From: Candidatus Aerophobota bacterium | Lineage (GTDB): Bacteria; Aerophobota; Aerophobia; Aerophobales; B3-G15 | Reading direction: 5' to 3' | Length of the DNA: 7,783 nt | Assembly (NCBI GenBank): GCA_021163905.1 | Contig: JAGGTG010000007.1 | Coordinates: forward strand, 1 to 7,783 | Shown here: positions 1 through 5,986 of the stretch, piece by piece | Layout of the letters: each line of letters starts with the position of its first letter | Position numbering within the stretch: position 1 is the first letter of the stretch | Program-made: the position numbers and the translations under genes | Notes under the pieces: generated by a model | What the model was told of the DNA's origin: nothing | The model's database searches: none | Seen by the model: only the letters and a program-made list of their open reading frames with translations

Positions 1-2
1 GC

Positions 3-27
3 GTCCTACGTCCGAGGTCCTACGTCC
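3..27. repeat. 11-bp direct repeat with 14-bp period
   Basis: GTCCTACGTCC occurs at 3-13 and 17-27, separated by GAG. The array runs to the window edge and may continue beyond it. Region 1-127 holds no gene and no hairpin terminator that I can see, only these repeat families. Confidence 0.75.
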
Positions 28-50
28 AACGTTACTTCAAACAAAACAGA

Positions 51-104
51 CCAAACAAACCAAAGTAACCAAACAAACCAAAGTAACCAAATACACCAGA
101 CAGA
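51..104. repeat. 18-bp tandem repeat, two perfect copies plus a degenerate third
   Basis: CCAAACAAACCAAAGTAA occurs perfectly at 51-68 and 69-86, and a decayed third copy follows at 87-104. The unit itself is built from shorter CCAAA(C/G) pieces. The plus strand has almost no T across 41-120 (four T in 80 bases), so the operon transcript would end in a G/U-rich, nearly A-free, unstructured tail. No spacer-like unique sequence separates the copies. Confidence 0.85.
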
Positions 105-116
105 CGAGACAGACGA
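99..116. repeat. 9-bp tandem repeat, two copies
   Basis: GACAGACGA occurs twice in direct succession (99-107, 108-116), ending 11 bp from the stop codon of the epimerase. It is part of the repeat-rich operon tail. Confidence 0.8.
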
Positions 117-127
117 AAATATGATTA

Positions 128-796
128 TCAGGCCTCCTGACAGATTCTTTTAAATTCCCTTGCAGCCTCTTCCAGTTCTCTATCGGGTCTAAAAATGGCA
201 GATGTTCCCCCTATAAAAACATTTGCCCCTGCTTTTTTTGTCTTTCTAATAGTTTCCTCTTTTATATTACCATCAACGGCAATATCTATCTTTAAATTCT
301 TTTTTTCTACCATATCTCTCAGCTTCTCTATTTTAGGGATCACCTGAGGAATAAATCTTTGCCCTGCAAAACCAGGATCAACTGTCATTACAATTATAAG
401 ATCAATTTCAGAGATAATATACTTCAGGTGATTTTCTGGTGTTGCAGGATTTATGGCAAGGCCAGCCTTTTTACCTTCTTTTTTTATAAGAGAGACCATC
501 CTGAAAAGATGAGAAGTAGCCTCCACATGGAAGGTTATAATTTCACAGCCCATCTTGGAAAAAACAGGTATAAAAAGCTCCGGGTTGGTCATCTGGAGAT
601 GAATATCAAAGGGAAGATCTGTTTTACCCCGTAAAGACTCAACGATTAAAGGTCCTATGGTTAAATTAGGTACAAAGTGGTCATCCATAATATCAAAATG
701 GAGCCAGTCTATTCCTGCTCTTTCCAGTTTTCTCACATCCTGTAGTAAGTTTCTGAAATCCGCACACATCAATGATGCTGAGGTTTTTATCTGCAT
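128..796 (-). CDS. Ribulose-phosphate / allulose-6-phosphate 3-epimerase family enzyme
   Basis: Interconverts C3 epimers of a ketose phosphate in the cytoplasm, linking the kinase product to central sugar metabolism. The 222-aa TIM barrel has Ser8 and the metal and catalytic set His33, Asp35, His66 and Asp175, the same pattern as Rpe. Details resemble E. coli AlsE (D-allulose-6-phosphate 3-epimerase) more than Rpe: SLMCADF (8-14) rather than SILSADF, MTVDPGFAGQ (137-146) rather than VNPGFGGQ, and VFIGGTSAIF (193-202). The phosphate-binding Gly pair is 196-197. Odd changes: HLQM at 66-69 where HLMV is usual, MDDHFVPN (37-44) for MDGHFVPN, and DGN (175-177) for DGG or DGS. It is the last gene of the operon, 21 bp after the dehydrogenase. 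A ribulose-5-phosphate or tagatose-6-phosphate activity remains possible. Confidence 0.9.
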   Translation of the reverse strand: MQIKTSASLMCADFRNLLQDVRKLERAGIDWLHFDIMDDHFVPNLTIGPLIVESLRGKTDLPFDIHLQMTNPELFIPVFSKMGCEIITFHVEATSHLFRMVSLIKKEGKKAGLAINPATPENHLKYIISEIDLIIVMTVDPGFAGQRFIPQVIPKIEKLRDMVEKKNLKIDIAVDGNIKEETIRKTKKAGANVFIGGTSAIFRPDRELEEAAREFKRICQEA

Positions 797-802
797 TAAC
801 AG

Positions 803-807
803 CCTCC
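803..807 (-). promoter_or_regulatory. Ribosome binding site of the epimerase gene
   Basis: The minus strand reads GGAGG, 6 nt before the ATG at 794-796, within the 21-bp gap after the dehydrogenase gene. This fixes the start, and the resulting N-terminus matches the usual family length. Confidence 0.75.
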
Positions 808-817
808 ATTCAATTAT

Positions 818-1783
818 CTATTTGTATGCTTCTGGATTTACCATATAATCTGGCTTTTTTCCTTCCAAGGTGTCGATAAGATTTTTAACCACCATCATCC
901 CCATATTATAAAGAGCCTCATATGTATAACCACCTATGTGAGGTGTGGTAACAACATTATCAAGGGAAAGAAGAGGAGATTCACCAGGTGGTTCCTTGGA
1001 GTAAACATCAACAGCTGCTCCTGCTATTTTTTTCTCCTTTAAATACCTGTAAAGGGCAATTTCATCCACCAGTTTACCTCTTGCTGTATTTATAAGAAAA
1101 GAGGTTGACCTCATTTTGGAAAGTTCACTTTCCCCTATTAAGTATTTTGTCTTGGAAGTTAAAGGGGTATGAATACTTATAAAATCCGCTTCTCTTAAAA
1201 GCTCATCAAGATCAACTTTTCTTGCCCCCATTTTTTCTGCTTCATAATTTTTCCTTGGATCTGAGTATATAATCTTCATTTTAAATCCCTGAGCTCTTTG
1301 CATCACTTTTATTCCAATCTTTCCCATCCCTATTATGCCCAGAGTTTTATCGTAAACAGAGTACCCGAAAAACCTGTCCCATTTTCCTTCTTTAACAGCT
1401 TTATCTGCTTGGGGTATCCATCTTGCAACAGCTAAAATTAAGCCAATAGTCAGATCAGCTACTGCATCAGAGTTAGCATCAGGAGTATTTGTAACAATTA
1501 TTCCTCTTTTTGTTGCTTCCCTTAGATCAACATTATCAACTCCCACTCCATAACGACATATGATCTTTAAGTTATTTGCGGCAGAGATTACTTTTGCTGT
1601 GATTTCATCAACTCCGGCAATCCAGGCATCTACATCATGCACCTTTTCTACCAGCTCATCTTCTTTTAAAGGTCTGCCGGATTTATTCCAGATAAGCCTG
1701 TACCCTTTTGATTTTAAAATCTCAACTGGCTCTTTAACAACCTTGCCAAAAGAAGTGGAGGTGATGAGTACATTTATATCCAA
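818..1783 (-). CDS. D-2-hydroxyacid dehydrogenase, phosphoglycerate dehydrogenase type
   Basis: NAD-dependent oxidation of a D-2-hydroxy acid, or the reverse reduction, in the cytoplasm. The 321 aa show the split catalytic domain (about 1-100 and 287-321) around the Rossmann domain (about 101-286). GMGKIG at 152-157 is the nucleotide loop, and Asp175 after it favours NAD over NADP. The catalytic triad is complete: Arg235 (NTARG), Glu264 (YSKEP) and His282 (TPHIGG). CRYGVGVDNVD (76-86) is typical of SerA-like proteins. There is no ACT or other regulatory tail, so it resembles the short SerA form. It starts with TTG, one base after the TAA of the HAD gene, with AAGGAG 9 nt upstream. Within a sugar operon the substrate is more likely a sugar-acid or its phosphate than 3-phosphoglycerate for serine synthesis, but that is inference. 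No serC gene is present. Confidence 0.88.
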   Translation of the reverse strand: MDINVLITSTSFGKVVKEPVEILKSKGYRLIWNKSGRPLKEDELVEKVHDVDAWIAGVDEITAKVISAANNLKIICRYGVGVDNVDLREATKRGIIVTNTPDANSDAVADLTIGLILAVARWIPQADKAVKEGKWDRFFGYSVYDKTLGIIGMGKIGIKVMQRAQGFKMKIIYSDPRKNYEAEKMGARKVDLDELLREADFISIHTPLTSKTKYLIGESELSKMRSTSFLINTARGKLVDEIALYRYLKEKKIAGAAVDVYSKEPPGESPLLSLDNVVTTPHIGGYTYEALYNMGMMVVKNLIDTLEGKKPDYMVNPEAYK

Positions 1784-1784
1784 C

Positions 1785-2546
1785 TTAATTTTCTCCTTCT
1801 ACTTTAATCTCAGCCAAAGAATTAACAACAACATCAGCCCATCCTGAGAAAACTTCCGGGGAGTTAACTCCATTTAAAACCCCAACTGTAAGAGCCACTC
1901 CTGCATTTTTCCCCATAATCATATCGTTTATCGAATCTCCAATCATAATACTCTCCCCGGGAGATATTTTCAATTTTTGACAGATATTAAAGATCATCTC
2001 TGGATCAGGTTTGGTATTCTTTACATCTTTTCCTGTAACTATAAAATCAAAAAATTTTTTTAAATTTGTTATCTCGAGTATTTTTAATGTTCTACTATAA
2101 TCATCAATAGTAGCAAGAGCTATTTTTATCCCCGATCTTTTTAACCTCGAGAGAAGATCAAATATTCCTGGAACTGACTTTGTCAGATCCTCTAACCTAT
2201 AAAGATTATTGGCTGTTTCAAATACCTTTTTTGCAATTTGATATGCCTCATCCCAGTGGTATCCACTTCTATAAAGTACGGAAGCCGTAATTATGATCTC
2301 ATCTTCCTGAGAAGCCTGAACCAGAGGACCACGAGGGTCAATAGTTCCTGTTGCCGGATCTATCCCAAAAGAGGAGAGAACTTCATTAGCCAGGGAAGAA
2401 GAAATTCTTATTTCCTCTATCATTACTTTGATCCTTGCCCTGGCAACTTTTTCCCAGGCATAGCAAAAATCAACAATTGTCCCATCTTTATCAAATATTG
2501 CCAACTTAGCTTTTATGCTTTTGTCTTTTATCCTGAGAGTTGCCAT
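1785..2546 (-). CDS. HAD-superfamily phosphatase, phosphoglycolate phosphatase-like
   Basis: Likely hydrolyses a small phosphorylated metabolite in the cytoplasm. All four HAD motifs are present in the 253 aa: FDKDGT at 18-23 (nucleophile Asp19, acid Asp21), Thr146 in LATIDD, Lys179 in KPDPEMI, and Gly203-Asp204 with Asp208 in MIGDSINDM. The long helical cap between motifs I and II (about residues 26-140) is a C1-type cap, as in subfamily IA (Gph, beta-phosphoglucomutase). Residues 61-77 contain GIDPATG, which I recall from a Gph-like subgroup with the FDKDGT start. Gph-like phosphatase is favoured over mutase, but the substrate is unknown. The gene begins 5 nt after the kinase stop with only a weak AGGT SD, so it is probably translationally coupled. 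Its role may be to remove a dead-end or toxic phosphate ester of this pathway. Confidence 0.85.
   Translation of the reverse strand: MATLRIKDKSIKAKLAIFDKDGTIVDFCYAWEKVARARIKVMIEEIRISSSLANEVLSSFGIDPATGTIDPRGPLVQASQEDEIIITASVLYRSGYHWDEAYQIAKKVFETANNLYRLEDLTKSVPGIFDLLSRLKRSGIKIALATIDDYSRTLKILEITNLKKFFDFIVTGKDVKNTKPDPEMIFNICQKLKISPGESIMIGDSINDMIMGKNAGVALTVGVLNGVNSPEVFSGWADVVVNSLAEIKVEGEN
1793..1798 (-). promoter_or_regulatory. Ribosome binding site supporting a TTG start
   Basis: The minus strand reads AAGGAG, 9 nt before TTG at 1781-1783. It lies inside the end of the HAD gene. No ATG or GTG fits the N-terminus of the dehydrogenase, so this site decides the start. Confidence 0.75.
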
Positions 2547-2551
2547 TTAAA

Positions 2552-4081
2552 TTACCTGATATCTGCAAGTTCCTCATAAATAGGCGAAAGAGCCGAATAA
2601 GCTTTTTTAAACACCCGATAGAGGCTGTCGTATTTTTCTCTACATTCTGGACGAGGCTCATTTGTAACTTTTAGCTTAACCAGTTTCTTTGCAACGCCAA
2701 GATCCTTAAAGACCCCTACCGCTACACCTCCTGTTATAGCTGCCCCTAAGGATGTGGCTTCTTCAACAAGATGAGGTCTGCTTATTCTCTTATTATAAAC
2801 ATCTGAAAGAATCTGGCAAAAGGTTAAACTCCGGGCAAGACCTCCTATTACTCTCATTTCGTGTCCTAATGGAATCTGTTTTTTCAGAATATCCAGTATA
2901 ATCTTTAAATTAAAGGCAACTCCCTCAAGGACTGAACGGATAATGTCTTCTCTTTTATGTGTAATTGTTAAACCAATAAAGGCACCCCGGGCTTTTGGAT
3001 TCCAGTGAGGACTTCTCTCTCCCATAAGATAAGGCAGGAAAAGAAGATTATTAGATCCAGGAGAGGATGAGTTTACCTTAAGGTCTAAAATTTTATAAGG
3101 ATCAATATCTACCTCCTTTGCAATTTTAGTCTCGAGTTTACAGATGTTTTCTTTAAGCCACTGATAAGAACCCCCAGCAGTTTGCATGGTTCCTGCAGGC
3201 ATGAATTTATCCGGAGCAACGTGATGAAAGGTAAAGGTTCGCATATTGGTATCGTAAACAGGTTCTCTGCTGGTAATAGCTATCCAGGAAGATGATCCAA
3301 GGTAGTTATAACAATCACCCTCATCTACTACTCCTGCTCCTACCGAGGCACATGGACCATCTCCTCCCCCTATTACCACCGGTATTCCAGGCAAAAGCTT
3401 CATTTCTTTAGCAGATCGGAGGGTAAGCTCACCTGCGATCTCAAGAGAGGAGTGAGGTTCTGGCAAAATTTCCTGGGGAATCTTTGTAGCCTTTAAAATT
3501 GCCTCTGACCAGGTTTTTCTTTTAAGATCAAAAAGGTTCATTCCCGATGCATCTGAGTAGTCGGTAAGCATTTTCCCGGTTAATTTGAAGATTATGTAGT
3601 CCTTGGCATGTAAAATTTTGAAGGTATTTTTAAAAACATCCGGCTCATTTTCCCTGACCCACATTATCTTACAGGCAGAATAAGTCGAGCTTATCCTGTG
3701 TCCGGTTATCCGGTAAACTTCTTTTTCTTCGATTTTATCCCGGAAAATCCTTGCCTGATTTTCTCCTCTCTGATCAGCCCAGATTATTGCCCTTCTTAAT
3801 GGAATTCCTTTTTTATCCACTGGAAGACAACCCATCATCTGTCCGCTAAAGCTAATACAGGCAATTTTGTCAGATGAGATTTTTGCTCTTTTTAAAAGCT
3901 CTACTGTGGATGAGCAAACGGCTATCCACCAGTCTTCGGGATTTTGTTCTGCCCAGTTAACCTCAGGATAATAGGTAGGATAAGGAGAAAATGAAGAGGC
4001 TAAAAGTTCTCCTTCAGGATCATAAAGTGTCGCTTTATTACCGGTAGTTCCTATATCATGTGCCAGAATAAGTTCTTTCAT
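2552..4081 (-). CDS. FGGY-family carbohydrate kinase, xylulokinase-like
   Basis: Probably phosphorylates a ketose (or polyol) with ATP in the cytoplasm after uptake by the adjacent transporter. The 509 aa fit the FGGY family, with two actin-like ATPase domains. Visible motifs: the N-terminal phosphate loop AHDIGTTGNK (7-16, Asp9); the substrate region GQMMG (80-84) and WADQR (101-105); TDYSDASGMNLFD (173-185); the second-domain GGGDGPCASVGAG (238-250), with Asp241 matching the catalytic Asp of E. coli XylB; GSSSW (262-266); the adenine-side GGLARS (413-418); and EATSLGAA (441-448). Overall style is closest to xylulokinase, but XylB has QMHG and this protein has QMMG, so the substrate His is absent. 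The ATG has AAAGAGG 6 nt upstream. D-xylulose, D-ribulose, a ketohexose or another polyol are all possible; I would not assign xylB. Confidence 0.9.
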   Translation of the reverse strand: MKELILAHDIGTTGNKATLYDPEGELLASSFSPYPTYYPEVNWAEQNPEDWWIAVCSSTVELLKRAKISSDKIACISFSGQMMGCLPVDKKGIPLRRAIIWADQRGENQARIFRDKIEEKEVYRITGHRISSTYSACKIMWVRENEPDVFKNTFKILHAKDYIIFKLTGKMLTDYSDASGMNLFDLKRKTWSEAILKATKIPQEILPEPHSSLEIAGELTLRSAKEMKLLPGIPVVIGGGDGPCASVGAGVVDEGDCYNYLGSSSWIAITSREPVYDTNMRTFTFHHVAPDKFMPAGTMQTAGGSYQWLKENICKLETKIAKEVDIDPYKILDLKVNSSSPGSNNLLFLPYLMGERSPHWNPKARGAFIGLTITHKREDIIRSVLEGVAFNLKIILDILKKQIPLGHEMRVIGGLARSLTFCQILSDVYNKRISRPHLVEEATSLGAAITGGVAVGVFKDLGVAKKLVKLKVTNEPRPECREKYDSLYRVFKKAYSALSPIYEELADIR

Positions 4082-4126
4082 TGCTAACCTCTTTATTTCC
4101 GGAATATTTATCTTTAGATTTGAGAT

Positions 4127-4981
4127 TTATCCCTTTACAGCTCCGAAAGTCAGCCCCCTGATTAGGTATTTTGACATTAACACAGCAAGTATCATAGGAG
4201 GGGTTATAGCAAGAAGAGTAAGAGCAGAAACTCTGGCAAAGTCAAGACCTTTAACACTTAGAGCACCTGCAATCATAGCAGGAAAAGTTATAGCCTTGTT
4301 GTAGGAAAGGGAAACCGCAAATAAGAATTCACTCCAGGAAAAGATAAAACTCAAGATATAAACGGCCACTAATCCGGAAGAAGAAAGAGGAATGGAGATT
4401 CGGACAAAGGCTCCAAACCTTGAGCATCCATCTATTAGAGCTGACTCTTCGATATCCTCGGGGATTTCATTGAAAAAATCCATCATTAACCATACGGCAA
4501 GAGGCAGGTTGTAAAGCATATGGACCAGAATAATAGCTCTCCAGGTATCCAGAAGATAAAGGGTTCTCATCATTAAGAAGATGGGTATGAGGACTACCAC
4601 AGGAGGGAACATCCTTAAGGAAAGAATCCAGGTAGCTATATCTTTATTCTTCCATTTTTCAAATACAAAACGCGAAAGAGCATAGCCTGCAAGACATCCA
4701 AGTGCCAGTACAAAAAGAGAACTTAACCCGGCAACCACTATGCTGTTTATAAGAGATTTACTGACTCTACCAAACATTCTGCCCCATATCTCATTCCAGG
4801 CATACCAGGATGGTTTAAATTGAAGGTAGGGAATAAGGGAGAGTGTATATGATTCAGTCATGGTTTTAAAAGAAGTGGCAACTGCCCAGATAAGGGGAAA
4901 AACAGTCCATATGGCAAAAATAATAAGTACGATCCATATAAAAAGCTTTTTCCCGATATTTCTAATACTAACCTGTGTCAT
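4127..4981 (-). CDS. ABC sugar transporter permease, MalG-like
   Basis: Second half of the inner-membrane channel, pairing with the MalF-like subunit. The 284-aa protein has about six membrane segments, near residues 14-34, 79-100, 117-138, 146-168, 203-224 and 252-273. The EAA loop is at about 178-199 (EESALIDGCSRFGAF then IPLS). The C-terminus LIRGLTFGAVKG (273-284) is the usual end of MalG-type subunits. Its ATG shares one base with the TAA of the previous gene and has a strong SD. The kinase gene follows 45 bp later. No ABC ATPase gene follows, so the complex must use one encoded elsewhere, probably a shared MalK/MsmX/UgpC-type protein. Confidence 0.95.
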   Translation of the reverse strand: MTQVSIRNIGKKLFIWIVLIIFAIWTVFPLIWAVATSFKTMTESYTLSLIPYLQFKPSWYAWNEIWGRMFGRVSKSLINSIVVAGLSSLFVLALGCLAGYALSRFVFEKWKNKDIATWILSLRMFPPVVVLIPIFLMMRTLYLLDTWRAIILVHMLYNLPLAVWLMMDFFNEIPEDIEESALIDGCSRFGAFVRISIPLSSSGLVAVYILSFIFSWSEFLFAVSLSYNKAITFPAMIAGALSVKGLDFARVSALTLLAITPPMILAVLMSKYLIRGLTFGAVKG

Positions 4982-5862
4982 TAAACCTCCTTTCTTAAAA
5001 GCCTCAAGACAAAAATAGCTATAAATAAGACTATTATAAGAAATACCCAGGAAAGAGCGCAGGAATAACCTATATCAAAATAGGAAAGGCCACTTGTGTA
5101 AATATAATAGGATAATGATTCTGTACTTCCTCCAGGTCCACCCCCTGTTATTCCAAAAACCAGCTCAAATAATTTAAAGGCATCTATAGCCCTGAGCAGG
5201 ACAAGAGTAACGATGATTGGCATAACCATTGGAATGGTTACATATATGAAAGCCTGGAGTGGAGATGCTCCATCTACAGCAGCGGCATCGTAAATTTCCT
5301 GAGGTAGAGACTGAAGAGCAGCAAGCAAACCAAGAAACATAAAAGGAGTCCATTCCCAGATATCTACTATAACCAGAGCCCAAGGTGCCACTGAAACATC
5401 AGTAGTCCATTTAATTGCCGGGAGGCTTATTTTATGTAAAAGTTGATTGATTATTCCAACATCGGGCTGAAGGAACATTCTCCACAGAAAGGCAACGGCA
5501 ATGGGGGGAGCGGTCATCGGGAGAAGATAAATTACACGGAAAAAATTTCTAAAGGGAATTTTTTTATTGAGAAGAGAGGCAAGGCCAAGCCCGAGTAAAA
5601 GCTCAATTAAAACAGTCATTCCCACATAAAACAAGGTAAAGCGGAGATCACCCCAGAATCTTACATCCTTTGCAAGAATAGTGTAAAAGTTCTTCAGTCC
5701 TATAAAGACCTTTGCGCCACCAGTTGCTGCTTTCCAGTTATAGAAGGATAGGGAAAGAGACCAGATCATGGGGAAAACTACCATACCTATAAAGAAGATA
5801 ATTGCAGGCAGGATAAAAAACCATTTTCCCAGAAATTTGACTGAATAAACTGTTCTTCTCAT
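4981..5862 (-). CDS. ABC sugar transporter permease, MalF-like
   Basis: One half of the inner-membrane channel of a CUT1-type carbohydrate importer. The 293-aa protein has about six membrane segments, near residues 14-37, 76-99, 108-130, 160-182, 205-225 and 267-289. The cytoplasmic EAA loop that docks with the ATPase is at about 190-215 (YDAAAVDGASPLQAF then IP). The typical MalF-side motif TGGGPGGSTESLSYYIY is at 239-255. Length matches short MalF homologues that lack the large periplasmic domain. The ATG is preceded directly by an in-frame TAG, so no earlier start is possible, and the first hydrophobic segment leaves no later one. No SD is visible, unusual for this operon. The gene lies 124 bp after the binding protein and overlaps the next permease by one base. 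Confidence 0.94.
   Translation of the reverse strand: MRRTVYSVKFLGKWFFILPAIIFFIGMVVFPMIWSLSLSFYNWKAATGGAKVFIGLKNFYTILAKDVRFWGDLRFTLFYVGMTVLIELLLGLGLASLLNKKIPFRNFFRVIYLLPMTAPPIAVAFLWRMFLQPDVGIINQLLHKISLPAIKWTTDVSVAPWALVIVDIWEWTPFMFLGLLAALQSLPQEIYDAAAVDGASPLQAFIYVTIPMVMPIIVTLVLLRAIDAFKLFELVFGITGGGPGGSTESLSYYIYTSGLSYFDIGYSCALSWVFLIIVLFIAIFVLRLLRKEV
4986..4993 (-). promoter_or_regulatory. Ribosome binding site of the MalG-like gene, inside the MalF-like gene
   Basis: The minus strand reads AAAGGAGG, 4 nt before the ATG at 4979-4981. It lies in the last codons of the upstream permease and precedes the TAATG stop-start overlap. This predicts coupled, near-equal synthesis of the two permease subunits. 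Confidence 0.8.
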
Positions 5863-5892
5863 CTATATATTACTTTTTTGCTTGTTGCTCAT
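5863..5892 (-). CDS. Possible 9-codon ORF abutting the MalF-like gene
   Basis: ATG to TAG encodes MSNKQKSNI, and the TAG is immediately followed by the ATG of the permease gene. The permease has no recognisable SD of its own, so reinitiation by ribosomes leaving this mini-ORF is conceivable. The mini-ORF itself has only a poor AG-rich upstream stretch. It may well be chance. Confidence 0.12.
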   Translation of the reverse strand: MSNKQKSNI

Positions 5893-5929
5893 AAAAAGAA
5901 CTTTTCTCTACAGTACTTTAAGAATATTT

Positions 5930-5971
5930 AATAAAAATAAGACCACTGGAGGCCAAAAAGACCTCCAGTGG
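5930..5971 (-). terminator. Intercistronic stem-loop with U-rich tail (attenuator or partial terminator)
   Basis: CCACTGGAGG (5943-5952) and CCTCCAGTGG (5962-5971) form a perfect 10-bp GC-rich stem with a 9-nt loop. It starts 15 nt after the stop of the binding protein. In the transcript it is followed by TCTTATTTTTATT, a broken U-tract. This looks like an intrinsic terminator of partial strength, or a 3' stabiliser of the binding-protein message. Either would leave the permease and enzyme genes less expressed than the receptor, as in the malE-malF arrangement. Confidence 0.7.
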
Positions 5972-5986
5972 CAGATTATTACCAAC

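Noticed and set aside
1..120. Repeats at the left edge as a CRISPR array
   Set aside because: Copies are directly adjacent or 3 bp apart, only 9-18 bp long, and have no spacer-sized unique sequence between them.
359..848. Plus-strand ORFs at 359-634 and 657-848
   Set aside because: They lie opposite the well-supported epimerase gene, have no SD of note, and their compositions are those of antisense reading.
818..2546. SerA plus SerB-like pair for serine biosynthesis
   Set aside because: The HAD protein has a Gph-like cap and motifs rather than clear SerB features, no serC is present, and the genes are coupled to sugar uptake and kinase genes.
1560..2579. Plus-strand ORFs at 1560-1847 and 2238-2579
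   Set aside because: Antisense to the dehydrogenase, HAD and kinase genes, which have complete catalytic motifs; no recognisable domain in the antisense frames.
4097..4104. TTCCGGAA palindrome between the MalG-like and kinase genes
   Set aside because: Only 8 bp, symmetry stops immediately on both sides, and no promoter is near; expected by chance.
5174..5383. Minus-strand ORF inside the MalF-like gene in another frame
   Set aside because: Rich in Cys and Ser from frame-shifted reading of the EAA-loop region; the permease frame is unambiguous.
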